A stretch of DNA of 64,000 nt. Source: Hyperoodon ampullatus (lineage: Eukaryota > Chordata > Mammalia > Artiodactyla > Ziphiidae). This document shows positions 22,498 through 33,514 of the stretch, piece after piece. The notes under the pieces are model-generated. The model did not search any database. It had not been told where the DNA came from and saw only the letters and a program-made list of their open reading frames with translations. A program made the translations under genes and the position numbers. Every line of letters starts with the position of its first letter. The first letter of the stretch is position 1. The DNA lies in the NCBI GenBank assembly GCA_949752795.1, contig OX457061.1:124206152-124270151 (forward strand), read 5' to 3'.

Positions 22498-23285
22498 AGT
22501 GGGCTTGCTGGATCATATGGTAACTCCATTTTTAGTTTTTTAAGGATCATCCTGTTTTCCACAGTGTCTGCACCAATTTACATTCCCACCAATAGTGTAG
22601 GAGGGTTCCTTTCCACCACACCCTCTCCAGTATTTACTATTTGTAGATTTTTTTGATTATGGCCATTCTGATGGGTGTGAGGTAACACCACATTGTAGTT
22701 TTGATTTGCATTTCTCTAATAATTAGTGATGTTGAGCATCTTTTCATATGCCTCTTGGCCATCTGTATGTCTTCTTTGGAGAAATGTCTACTTAGGTCTT
22801 CTGCCCATTTCTTGATTGGGTTGTTTGGTTTTTTCGATATTGAGTTGAATAAGCTCTCTGAATATTTTGGAAATTAAGCGCTTGTAGGTCACATCATTTG
22901 CAAATATTTTCTCCCAGTCCGTAGGTTGTCTTTTCAACTTGTTTATGGTTTCCTTTACTGTGCAAAAGCTTACCCTGGCCATATATCTGGAAAAGATGAA
23001 ACTCTAACTGGAAAAGATACATGCACACCAACGTTCATAGCAGTACTATTCACGATAAATAAGACATGGAAGCACCCTAAATGTCCACTGACAGAGGAAC
23101 AGATAAAGAAGATGTAGTACATATCTATACAGTGGAATATTACTCAGCCATAAAGAAAGAATGACATAATGCCATTTGCAGCAACATGGATGGACCTAAT
23201 GATTATCATACTAAGTGAAATAAGTTGGACAGAGAAAGACAAATATATATTATAATATCATTTTTTTGTGGAATCTAAAAAATAA
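22498..23285 (+). mobile_element. 5'-inverted (twin-primed) L1 fragment
   Basis: 22498-22980 is late L1 ORF2 in reverse orientation; its complement encodes FCTVKETINKLKRQPTDWEK and runs to the ATCATATGATCC-type site. 22981-23285 is the immediately following ORF2 segment in forward orientation (GATACATGCACACCAACGTT; GGAATATTACTCAGCCATAA), ending GTGGAATCTAAAAAATA. The inverted piece ends at the L1 base where the forward piece begins, give or take about 10 nt. That is the signature of twin priming during a single insertion. I could not fix the TSD. Confidence 0.85.
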
Positions 23286-23289
23286 GACA

Positions 23290-24220
23290 AATCAGCAAGA
23301 CATGGTACAATGGAATTAGTCCTGATGTCCTCTGAGGGGGTGGGTGAATAATTAGGTCTAATGGGAGCCACCTTATTGGTTATAACTGGGCATCTTTAGT
23401 GGTTAGACAGGCAGCCTTTCTAGGAACCTGAGGGGGGGTGTTTGATTATAAAAGTGTGAAGAGGGGATTGTTGCTAATACCTATCCATTTAATGAATGTG
23501 TTATGTCTCATTCCTTTATTTGAAGGCATTCAAGTGTGAAGTTGGTGGTACTTAGTAGAAAATGAAGTTTGTGATGTACAGTCTCTCTTTTTGCTAGTGT
23601 TTCTTCCTCTAGACTCTTATTCTCCATATAAGCTTCTAATTCTGTCTATATAAATTGTGGGTCAGTTAGGAAATGTATTTAGACAGACGAATGCACTTTG
23701 GAAATATGGCACTTTGGTAACCAGCTATATATCTATCCTTGGGTGTTCATTCTTGATGCTATAACTTTAAATCCCACAGTGAACTTTGCTCCCAAGAATA
23801 AAGGCCTTCAAAAAAAGGAAGCAGAACAGATTAAAAAAACAAATACAGATTGTATGTGTGTCCATATGTATATGTGTATATGTATGTGCTCAATTAGCCT
23901 ATTTTTTGGTTTCAGTATTTTAATGAGTGACCATCTGGCAGTAATTTAGGTACTACTTAGTAAGCACAGACCCATCTGTTGGAATATCACATAGAAATCT
24001 TAAACTCAGGATGTTAAAAAGTTGCCATATGTCTCCTGAAATCCCAACCTTATTGAACAGGAACAGCATATGACCATCTGTCTAAGTCTGGCACCTGGAC
24101 CTATCTTTGGTCTCCCCTTGTGTTCACATGAAGATTTAGTTTTACTGGTGTTTCCCTAACATCTAGCACATTGCATGAGATGTGGCAGAGCTCAGTCATT
24201 TAACATGTAGTAAGAATGCA
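23290..24220. other. unassigned sequence
   Basis: No gene or repeat recognised. A 83-codon forward frame at 23698-23949 has no known motif and includes a TATG-repeat-derived Met/Cys-rich stretch, so it is not credited. Confidence 0.5.
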
Positions 24221-24224
24221 GCGA

Positions 24225-25175
24225 CAAGACCAGTGAACTGACAAATCACTAAGGCATACAAAGCTGTGCCTTAGGACAGGTGCTGGGAGTTGCCCAAGGT
24301 GCTGTTGATGCATAAACCCAGACATTCTGTCAATTCTTGGGCAACGACACCAGGAAATTGACAGCTGAGCGGGTGTTGTACACAAGTTCACCATCCGTCA
24401 CATTCACATGGCTGACTGCCCCACTATACACAGCATCCTCTTCATCAGGAACTTGATTGTGGACTTCAGTTCCCTGACTCTGCCCACCACATTCTCATTG
24501 TGGTTCCTCAAGGAAGGGAATTCGCCAGCTTTATGCCTGCCAGGGCCTAGGATTGGTAATATCTGTCCCATCTGAGACTCTGAAGCCAAAAAGGCATCTC
24601 ACTTCTGGACCAGTTTCTTCTCTTTTCTTAAAATTTTATTTTATTATTTTTTAACATCTTTATTGGAGTATAATTGCTTTACACTGGTGTGTTAGTTTCT
24701 GCTGTATAACAAAGTGAATCAGGTATATGTATACATATATCCCCATATCTCCTCCCTCTTGTGTCTCCCTCCCACGCTCCCTATCCCACCTCTCTAGGTG
24801 GTCACAAAGCACCGAGCTGATCTCCCTGTGCTATGCAGCTGCTTCCTACTAGCTACCTATTTTACATTTGGTAGTATATGTAAGTCCATGCCACTCTCTC
24901 AGATGTGGCACATATATACAATGGAATATTACTCAGCCATAAGAAGAAATGAAATTGAGTTATTTGTAGTGAGGTGGATGGACCTAGAGACTGTCATACA
25001 GAGTGAAGTAAGTCAGAAAGAGAAAAATAAATACCGTATGCTAACACATATATGTATGGAATCTAAAAAAAAAAAAAAAAAAGGTTCTGGACCAGTTTCT
25101 TCCTCTTGTTGAGCTTCTTTAGCTCCTTGATGTCCTCGTGGGGGTATCCACAAGATCTCCTGCAAATCTTGTTCA
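24225..25175 (-). pseudogene. RPL10A: processed RPL10A pseudogene split by L1
   Basis: The functional protein is the large-subunit ribosomal protein uL1. On the reverse strand 25175-25085 encodes a DIKELKKLNKRKKLVQ-like piece. After the L1 insertion, 24602-24404 encodes [18 protein letters not shown], then [14 protein letters not shown] and [16 protein letters not shown] shifted frame continues with LVYNTRSAVNFLVSL-like text and the end of the coding region near 24260. It has no introns, lacks the 5' half of the gene, and carries frameshifts (for example after the MLC block) and stops, so it is a dead 5'-truncated retrocopy. I saw no clear poly(A) at its 3' side. Identification rests on recognising the RPL10A protein; several 8-16-residue blocks agree in the right order. 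Confidence 0.85.
24621..25084 (-). mobile_element. twin-primed L1 with 18-bp TSD inside RPL10A pseudogene
   Basis: The left part (24627-24900) is an L1 3' end in reverse, starting with a T-rich tail, then AACATCTTTATTGGAGTATA, and reaching CCATGCCACTCTCTCA. The right part (24902-25083) is the end of ORF2 in forward orientation (ATGTGGCACATATATACAAT ... GGAATCT) ending in an A-run of about 18. Upstream ORF2 sequence is thus inverted relative to the 3'UTR, with about 130 nt lost between. The flanks are an exact 18-bp repeat, TTCTGGACCAGTTTCTTC (24603-24620 and 25085-25102), so both halves arrived in one event. Confidence 0.93.
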
Positions 25176-25179
25176 TGAG

Positions 25180-26155
25180 GAAGAAAAGGAGTCAGTTGGT
25201 GAAAGTAAGTTGACAGACATAGCAGGAATGTTGGAACTGCAGTCAAAGAGGGAAAAAAAGAAAATCTAAGAGGGCTGTATTGCAGCAAGTACTTTCTGGA
25301 AAAAAAAAGATAAAGAACATTCAGTGAAGAAAAGCTGTTGTTTTTGGAGATTAAGAACTAATTTGTGACTTCAGAGAAACTCGTTTCAGTAGAACATATG
25401 TGTGAGGGGCGATGCATCTGTACAGCTGATAAGTCTCTTGGGGATGAGAAAGGAGACGATTACTTCAAGAAACAGATCATGATAAAGTCAGGTTGGTAGT
25501 AAGGCAGTCAACAGGAGAACTCAACTTCTGTAGGTCTAACATCATGGATGGGGAATTAATGAGTTTATGCTGCATACACTAACAATTACTCATTGTTGTC
25601 AAATGAACTTATGCCTTGTTGTCAAATGAACTTATGCCTAGTTTTAATATACAGAATTACTTGGAGCAATACTTGATCCTAACTCACTATGCATTTACTC
25701 TTTTAATAGATAATTAAAGACCTACTGAGTGTGAGGACTTTTATAGGCCAGAAATCAGTGATGAATTAAAAAGTCAATGTCTCTGAATTATATTCTGGTA
25801 AGGATTGGAAAAACGAAGCAAATAACACGATAAAGTCCAATTGTAATAAGTTATATGAAGAAAACAAAATAGGGTGATGCTATAGACAGTGAAAGGGAAG
25901 AATGAGTGCTGTAGATGGGATGATGAAGACAGGCCCTCGGATAAAGTTGCTGTTCCTGGTGGTGGTGGTGGGTGGGTTTTTTAATCAATACCCGAATGAC
26001 AAGACAGCCATGTGGATGTTTGCAGACAAAGCATTTCATGCAGTAAGGACAAAATATGTAACTGCTTTGAGGTGACAGAAGCTTAACTTAGAAAAGGAAG
26101 AGAGAGAAAGCCAGCGAGCGTGGGTGATCACCAACAATTTTATTGTAAGTCCAGT
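25180..26155. other. unassigned sequence, partly ancient-repeat-like
   Basis: No gene is supported. The part from about 25720 to 26110 (GACCTACTGAGTGTGAGGAC; GCCATGTGGATGTTTGCAGA) resembles a common ancient mammalian interspersed repeat that I cannot name with certainty. A perfect 23-bp direct repeat (GTTGTCAAATGAACTTATGC core) lies at about 25595-25640. Confidence 0.4.
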
Positions 26156-26159
26156 TCAC

Positions 26160-26375
26160 AAAACATAAATTCTGGAGTCAAATGACATTGAGATTGAGTC
26201 CCAGCTCTGTGACTTACTACTTATACAAAGGTAAATAACATAAACTCTGCAAGTCTCAGATACTTTATAAATAATGTAGGGGAAATGATAACTCTCATAC
26301 AGGTCTTCAGCCATAGTCAGTGAGATATTTCACATAAAGCACTCAGCAAAATTTATGACCAATATATTATTATTA
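26160..26375 (+). mobile_element. MIR element
   Basis: CTGGAGTCAAATGACATTGA, then GAGTCCCAGCTCTGTGACTTACT and, near the end, CACATAAAGCACTCAGCA follow the MIR order (tRNA-derived part, core, 3' end). It is diverged, as expected for this ancient SINE. A CHR SINE inserted at its 3' edge. Confidence 0.75.
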
Positions 26376-26385
26376 AGATTTTAGA

Positions 26386-26705
26386 GGACTTCCCTGGTGG
26401 CACAGGGGTTAAGAATCTGCCTGCCAATGCAGGGGACATGGGTTCAAGCCCTGGTCCGGGAAGATCCCACATGCTGCAGAGCAACTAAGCCTTGCGCCAC
26501 AACTACTGAGCCCACGTGCTACAACTACTGAAGCCTGTGCGCCTAGAGCCCGTGCTCCGCAACAAAGACAAGCCACTGCAATGAGAAGCCCATGCACCGC
26601 AATGAAGAGTAGCCCCCGCTCGCCACAACTAGAGAAACCCGAGCACAGCAACAAAGACCCAAGACAGCCAAAAATAAATAAGTAAATAAATTTATTTTAA
26701 AAAAT
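26386..26705 (+). mobile_element. CHR-type SINE (long, older subtype)
   Basis: Starts GGACTTCCCTGGTGGCACAG with B-box-like GGGTTCAAGCCC. The body has the ACAACTACTGAGCCCACGTG motif and GAAGCCTGTGCGCCTAGAGC, unlike the shorter subtype. It ends in an (AAAT)n tail. The TSD AGATTTTAGA is at 26376-26385 and 26706-26715. Confidence 0.92.
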
Positions 26706-26996
26706 AGATTTTAGAAGTTCAGTCTTATTTTATCACGTTGATTAATCAGTGCATAATGTTCTAAAATTAAACTTTCAGAGTGCAAACACCTTAGACATGG
26801 AAGCTGAGTCATACATACATAATATAATTTTATAGAATATTGTAAACATAGTATATTTTATTAAATTTTACAATATACATACATACACATATTTTTTAAA
26901 TGCCACATTTATAATCTTACCAAATGCGTACACACATTAAAAACTTCTGGACTTTGAAGTCTAATTGTCAAAAACTTTTCATTTTTCATCCTGGCC

Positions 26997-27215
26997 TTTT
27001 TTTTTTTTTTTTTTTTTTTTTTTGCGGTACGTGGGCCTCTCCGTGCTGTGGCTTCTCCCGTTGCAGAGCACAGGCTCCGGACGCGCAGGCTCAGCGGCCA
27101 CGGCTCACGGGCCTAGCCGCTCTGAGGCATGTGGGATCTTCCCGGACCGGGACACGAACCCATGTCCCCTGCATCAGCAGGCGGACTCTCAACCACTGTG
27201 CCACCTGGGAAGCCC
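26997..27215 (-). mobile_element. CHR-type SINE (short subtype)
   Basis: A 27-T tail at 26997-27023 is followed by GCGGTACGTGGGCCTCTCCG and the reverse-complement body to CACCTGGGAAGCCC. A 14-bp TSD with one mismatch (CATCCTGGMCTTTT) lies at 26987-27000 and 27216-27229. The long tail suggests recent insertion. Confidence 0.93.
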
Positions 27216-27229
27216 CATCCTGGACTTTT

Positions 27230-28578
27230 TATGAGAAAATGTGAGGTTCTGTAGATATACTTCTGAGGGTGAGAGAGTTGGTTCTCCATACCTCCAGAAA
27301 GTTCTGTCAACAGATGTAAGAGAGGCACGGTGCCAGAAACTCCATAGCTACTTCATTCATTTCAAAATCCAGGTTCAGGAAAAGATGGGAATTGACCCTT
27401 TTAAGTTAATGGAATTCCTGTCCACATGGTAGAAACAGGTTAGCTTACTAGGCCCTAGTATATTCTTATTTCTAATGTTCTCTTTCAAAGGTGTCAGAGG
27501 AAATGTTTCATCTTGAAACAAACAAACAGTTACCTTCTTTTCAGCCAAATAGCATTCCCAGTGCAGCTCGCCTGCGGACAAGCTCACGTCTATGTTGTTT
27601 CTGATTGGCTGGAAGAAGCAATGCTACAATCACCAGTGTGTCTACAGTTTCCTCAGCTGCTAGAGACTGCTCTGCTGGAGGCTCATTCTGTGGTGCTTGA
27701 GCCCTGAAATTAACACATGCTGCTGGGAAGAGCTGTAGAGTTTTCCTTATCAGCTCGTTTTCCCTCAAATAGTGTTGATTTATGTACTTGTTACTTGTCA
27801 AAAATATCATATAAAGGAAAAATGGTGGAGAGTATGTGAAGTTATGAAAATAGATCATAATTGCTATTATCTTTGTCATCATCCCTAGAGAAAAGAATTA
27901 GAGACAAAAAAACTTTCATGGTAAGGTTTTATTGGGGTGGTAAACAGAAGATTTCAAGAGAAGTGAAGAAAAAGTGAAGAAAGGAAAAGATAAGAAATGC
28001 ATTATCAAGCTGGCCACAATGATATAATAATGTTCCTGATTGCCCAGTCTCACTAGTACATATTCAGACAGGACTTCTGAAACCACTGCACATCAGAACA
28101 TTCTGGTGGGATAGATGTGGAAGATGCACAAACTATCTTTGCTCCCTCTTCCTTCCCCAGGACCGAGTCCAAGCAGCTGTATCCCAACTCTCCTGCACTT
28201 TGGGGTTGTCATCTAGCACCTGGAGTCAGGCTCTGGAGAAGCCAATGCTTCGGGGGGTCACGTTTAGCTGGTGTGTGTCAGTCTCTCCCTGTAAGCATAG
28301 GTATCTACATGCATGGGGGTCTTAGGGGCAACTGACGTGTCAGGTGCAGCAGCCTGGGCTTTCTAACCACAGAAATAATGTAAATTGTCACTAGGACCAG
28401 CAGGACAAGTGGCCAAATCCTGGAGGGGAGGTAGGCAAGACCATGACAATCTGGGTGCCCCATGGGCTGAATGCAGAAGAGTCGTTGTGTCATTTTGATT
28501 CACTGGACCCTCTCTTAATATCCTGATCTCAGTAATGTGCCTTCACTTCTTCATGAGGAGGAGAAGAGAGGGGGAGTT
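27230..28578. other. unassigned sequence
   Basis: No gene could be named. Reverse-strand open frames occur at 27541-27882 (113 codons, basic end RRELVRRRAALG) and 28305-28493 (62 codons with a hydrophobic stretch WPLVLLVLVTIYIISVV). The second would suit an envelope-type membrane segment of the retroviral remnant to the right, but nothing else supports that. Confidence 0.4.
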
Positions 28579-28588
28579 GCAATCTCTT

Positions 28589-28794
28589 TTTTTTTTTTTT
28601 TTTTTTGCGGTACGCGGGCCTCTCACTGTTGTGGCCTCTCCCATTGCGGAACACAGGCTCCGGACAGGCAGGCTCAGCGGCCATGGCTCACGGGCCCAGC
28701 CGCTCCACGGCATGTGGGATCCTCCCGGATCGGGGCATGAACCCGCGTCCCCTGCATCGGCAGGCAGACTCTCAACCACTGCGCCACCAGGGAA
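28589..28794 (-). mobile_element. CHR-type SINE (short subtype)
   Basis: T-tail at about 28587-28606, then GCGGTACGCGGGCCTCTCAC to GCGCCACCAGGGAA. The 10-bp TSD GCAATCTCTT is at 28579-28588 and 28795-28804; the terminal GCCC of the head is lost or merged with the TSD. Confidence 0.92.
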
Positions 28795-28809
28795 GCAATC
28801 TCTTAAGAG

Positions 28810-29735
28810 ACTTGATACAATAGCCGATCCCAGGATCACCACTGGTTTTCATTTACTTCTTCCACCAACTTTTAGATTTTTCTTCACGGTCATGCAGCGC
28901 TTTGGCCAGTCTAATTGGTAAACAGAGGAGTGATCCAGACCAAAAGGCCCAGACTAAGGTGAGGCGAGTGAGGTTCCTGCAGAGCAAAATTGAAGAGGAT
29001 ACTCGCTGCTAGGGTCCTGCAAGTGCTGACCCAGGAGAGCAGGCGTCTCCTTAAACTTAAGCCTGTGTGTCTTGCTTGTCTAACCTTTGTCTCAGCCCCA
29101 TGTCCTCCTCAGGAGTTAAGAGACCTTCGTTTCCTTCTACTTACAGACCTATGTTTGTTGCAATGTCCGATTTACAGTTACTTCTGGTCTTTGAAGAAAC
29201 ACAAGACGTAAGTGAACACTGGGGTCCCAGGCATATTTCTCCCTGCAGCCCTAGGTGTTCACATGCCATAGACCCAGAGACCCTCAGCACAGTGTCTAGA
29301 TGCTGAACCTGACAGTTCACTAGCACAAGACTGAAGTGGCAACGTGGAAATCATAGTTCCCTCTTCAGTAGAATCCCCACTGTCAGCCAATGCAAGCATC
29401 CACTCTCTGACAATCAGCAGCCCTTTTACCAGCAGAAAAGAAAGCTGTGGAAAAAGGAAGTAAAACCACTCTACTACCTGTCACAGAGAGTTAAAGTCAA
29501 CAGGTAAATTCTACTTCAAACTCTTGGTTTCTTCACCCAATGGGGACATAGCACCACATATTAGCAATTGAACAAGCATACTACAACCCTCATAGGATTG
29601 TAGCTCAGCTTTCAAATGGCCATTTCGCCACTGACTCAACCCAAATGCTTCTGGGTAATGGGGTTAGTGAGACAACTAGGGAATTCCTTAGCTGAGCCCA
29701 TTGTTACCCTTCATTTTCTCTAAAGTATATCCTTT
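28810..29735. other. unassigned sequence, possibly retroviral remnant
   Basis: I found no assignable gene. It lies on the downstream side (reverse strand) of the RNase H-like segment, where integrase would be expected, but I could not find a zinc-finger or catalytic motif. Confidence 0.35.
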
Positions 29736-29739
29736 ACAT

Positions 29740-30015
29740 CAAGGAGATAGTGAATATAATATTATGTTGTATAAGTGCTGGTCAGTGTTACCATTAGACA
29801 CCATTTACAGGTCTTTCTGTCCATTTTCAAAGATGCATCCATGTGTAACTTCTTCAAATGTTCTTGTCTCTGAATTTTCAATCTTGTTCATTCCACGTCA
29901 TTGACAAGTTGGCCAAAATATATGCTTTTGAGTCAGTATAGATTTGTATCTCTAGCTGCCTCTCCATCGTATGGTAGAAATGATAAGGAAAAGTACTGCA
30001 GCTTTTGCTCCCTCA
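29740..30015 (-). pseudogene. decayed retroviral pol RNase H-like segment
   Basis: On the reverse strand, from about 29955 downward, the frame reads QIYTDSKAYILAN, with the TDS motif and spacing of the RNase H domain of retroviral Pol. It continues with TWNEQD and KFRDKNI, a pattern known from class III (ERV-L-like) endogenous retroviruses. Three in-frame TGA codons fall where tryptophan (TGG) would be expected, so it is dead. No LTR was found. It is an old endogenous fragment with no intact gene. Confidence 0.5.
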
Positions 30016-30019
30016 ATGT

Positions 30020-31250
30020 GAAAAACTAAGATGTGTCTACCCGTTATGTAGACGTCCCTTCACCGTCGTCATTCAGGGCCCACAGTGGACCTGAAATTCG
30101 GCAGTGGTTATTACTGATCTATGTCCTTCCCCGACCTATCTGTCCCCCAGTCCACATCCCTTCCCTGCTTTTAACAGTCAGGTGATCTGGGTGGCGTTTT
30201 GGATTTCAAGATTCCTTAGCTCATTTATCCAGATGAATCCATCCTAGGTCTGAGTTCCATTCTTACCATATCAGGGTTCTGATTTTGACACGACTAACAT
30301 TTAGTGCCTTTTGCAGAAACAGTTATTTTTATAAAATCATATTCTGCACTTTACTTTCAATAGAATCAGCTTCTTGAGGTTCTCCTTTAAAGACACAGGA
30401 AGATTTCCTTTAGAGATCATCTGACAGTCCCCGCGTTTCACAGCATGCTTTAAGTTGACTGTTAGCTGCACCGCACTTATTATATTCTTGCTGCAAAGCT
30501 TGAAATGTCATCAGCAAAAGCTGCAGCACATCTCGAGATCACTGCCTTTAAGGGCAGCAGGAACTTGATACCCCATATGGTCACCTTGTACTTCCACCTT
30601 ATCTGTGTTAAATGCAAACAAAAATTTTACTAATGTGCTACCCCTGCTTACTAGTGGTTTTCAACATCCTCTTATCAATCATAATGGTATAGCTGTTGTC
30701 CTAAAACCCACTCCAAAGTCCCATCCTGAGGTCTGTTTATAATCCCAGACCCACCCTCCTGGTCCATAATCCCCAGAACACAGAGTCCAAGGCAAATACT
30801 TTTGTGCAAAGGTTGTGTTGGATGTAATCCAGGAGAAGCGGCGGTGAAGGAAAAAAGGAAGCAAGGGAGGGAAGAAGGAAGAGCAAATGGAAAAAGAAGT
30901 TTAATAAAACTCCTCCCAGACTCACACACACACATGCGCACACACACACACACAGCTGATTTCTCACTGTGGAAGTTTGAAATACTGGTCTCAATTCTTC
31001 ACTCTAGCTGTCCTCATTCCCTTTGCTTTACAGCTTTGCAGTTCTCGCTGGAGGTGAATTGTGTTTCCTACGTTACTGACTATGCCCAGACGTGTGCTTT
31101 CCTTACGTCCGGATATTAACAGGCATGAAGCCAGCAGACATACACGTGCTGTGAGATGTGCCTGAGGGCCCCGCCTCTTCGCCCGCACCTCTGATCGCTA
31201 TGGTCCCAGATGCATGAGACCAATGTGGTGGAGTCCGGGGTCCAACCTGA
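30020..31250. other. unassigned sequence with (CA)n repeat
   Basis: An interrupted (CA)n repeat sits at about 30921-30954. The 30060-30540 part may hold further reverse-strand pol remnant but shows no readable motif. No coding sequence is credited. Confidence 0.4.
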
Positions 31251-31253
31251 GGC

Positions 31254-31731
31254 TTAGAGTCCAATCCAGCTGAGGTCAGCTAGAGCAGTAACCCAGGCTG
31301 TCCTGGACATGTCTGCATGGAAATCAAATGTGGTTGTACAGTGCTGAGTTTGGAGTGTTTGGATGCACAGCATTACTGTAGGAGCAGCTGACCAACTTTG
31401 GAGGCTCTGTGGAGCATCTTTAGCAAAGCAACAGAAACTCTTCAATCCCAGACTGTTTGTTGGTGGAAGTAGAAGGGATGGATCTGCTTCCTCCATCCTG
31501 CCTCCCAAATCCCACTTTGAAAGTCTGCTTCATGGAACTTCTGTTCCACCTGCAAATGCGTTTGTGTCGCCCAGGCCCTCAGAGCCAGTTCTGCCAAAGC
31601 CGGGCTTCTCTTCGTCCCATCTGCCAACTCCAGGAGATGGAGTTTCCAACGAAAAGAACACTGTGAGCCCTTACTCCAGCCCTTCTGCCTTGGATGCAAG
31701 ACAACTGGCCAAGATCGAGGGAGGGTAGGTT
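31254..31731. other. unidentified open region, frames on both strands
   Basis: The + strand frame 31363-31728 (122 codons, SILPPKSHFESLLHG; SPYSSPSALDARQLAKI) is Ser/Pro-rich and ends just inside a GGGTAGGT that could act as a splice donor. The reverse strand is also open (31254-31508 and 31442-31699). I do not recognise any of them. It could be a chance frame in GC-richer DNA, a host exon, or part of the neighbouring retroviral remnant. Confidence 0.3.
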
Positions 31732-31924
31732 ACTCCGAGATGATCTGAGATAATATATAAACCATGCATGGGATGGATACGTTTGCTATCTTTTGTAGCA
31801 TACAGCTTCCTTCTCCAAGTTAATATATATTAAAAAAAAAACCTAAAACAACTGAAATCACTGTAAGTTAAACCTGACATTGACCCTATCTACATATAAC
31901 AACTGATTTATGAGTATATTTAAC

Positions 31925-32205
31925 TTAGAAAACAAAGTTATGGTTACCAAAGGGGAAAGACAGGGAGGAGGGATAAATAAAGAGTTTGGGATTAACATAT
32001 ACACATTGCTCTATATAAAATAGATAATCAACAAGGACCTACTGTATAGCAAAGAGAACTCTACTCAATATTCTGTAACAACCCATATGGGAAAAGAATC
32101 TGAAAAAGAACAGATATATGTATATGTATAACTGAATCACTTTGCTGTACACCTGAAACTAACACAACACTGTAACTCAAATATACCCCAATATTAAAAA
32201 AAGCT
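31925..32205 (+). mobile_element. L1 3'UTR fragment
   Basis: TTATGGTTACCAAAGGGGAA, CCTACTGTATAGCAAAGAGAACT, TTTGCTGTACACCTGAAACTAACAC and a terminal ACCCCAATATTAAAAAAA match the 3'UTR of an older L1 subfamily. Strongly 5'-truncated. Confidence 0.85.
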
Positions 32206-32209
32206 AATG

Positions 32210-33510
32210 AAAAAACATAAATAATTTATCAAACCTTACGTGTGATTCTGATGGTTCAATTCCATGGGAACAGTATAGGAAATTACAAAGAAGTTCTCCA
32301 AATACACGGGCACACATAAACATCCTCCCCACCTGATACACACATACACCCACACACAGAGAAAGAACTGAAAGGGCAATGATATACATAATAATAGACA
32401 TGATTGGAATTTATATTCAGACATACATACATAGAATAAACTCTGATGTTCTGCTTCCCAGCTATGGGACAATGGACAAAGGACTTAGGTTGTCAAAGTC
32501 TCAAAGTCATGACAGTACACTGGGAATAATACTATACTCCTCATAAGAATGCTAGGACAGTGTCTTCTTATGCGTACATTCCATTATGTAATGGAGAAAA
32601 GAAGATGAGAAAGGCCTCAATGATCTCATAATTGAGTGGAAGGGCTAGAAAATAAGTACCAATTTACAATAAATAACAGCAAAATGCTTTGGTATCTGAC
32701 ACGTGAGGACATTATGAGATAAAAAAGAAGGAAAACCTAACAATCTTGAGGATAGAAAAAATTTTGCAGTAAATTATAACATGAAAGTATAGTATCAGTT
32801 AACAAAAGTGCTGGCACAGTAATACTGAAACAGTTTTAATTCTACGAGACTAGAAATATGTTCCTGAGGATATTACGTTGCACATACATATTCCTCAAAA
32901 TTTTAAACAATATACAAACACACCCACACCCTGACAAACAGAATTCTGACCCCTCTCACAGATAGTGTCCCTGTGAGAAATAAAAAGTACTCATACTTGC
33001 AGATTGGCTTAACTAGTGAATGGAAGGAAAAGAAACATCAGTATGCAGTGTGTGGTATTTCAGCCTAGAAAAGTAACTCATGATCATATATCCGAGCTCC
33101 TATGCTTTCCTTCATCCATCATTCTACAGTTTGACTGCTAAAAAGAAATTTAATTCAATCCTGTCAACATATGAGACTGGGAAAGGAAGAATTAAGCTAA
33201 TTACTTTAATCCTTGTTACAAGGTTTATCAATTGATGTGAAACTATGCTTAATCCATCAAATTACTATATATCAACCAATTGTATGCAGTGCAATGAGAG
33301 TGTTTTATTGGAAAACAAACCTTGCTAATGTACTAATTTATATCTCAGTTTTTTTTCTCATTGTTTTATCACTCAGGAACCTTGGATTTCCTGGCTTTAT
33401 ATACGTTTCAAGTAATAAAAAACAAAGATCAGGGAAAGACATGAATGGGAACAAGTAAACTATATTTGTAACATATTACTTATATATTTAAAAACACATT
33501 TTTGAAAAAG
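32210..33510. other. unassigned sequence
   Basis: AT-rich, with ACAC-rich patches near 32305-32360. Neither a gene nor a named repeat is recognisable; an 81-codon forward frame at 33213-33458 has no known motif. Confidence 0.5.
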
Positions 33511-33514
33511 TGTT

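Noticed and set aside
25260..26130. Possible DNA or LINE repeat around the GCCATGTGGATGTTTGCAGA text
   Set aside because: It resembles a common ancient mammalian repeat, but I could not name it or set its limits.
28305..28493. Reverse frame with a membrane-like segment, as a possible retroviral envelope end
   Set aside because: The frame is short and has no fusion peptide, heptad or Cys pattern. Only its position near the RNase H remnant suggests it.
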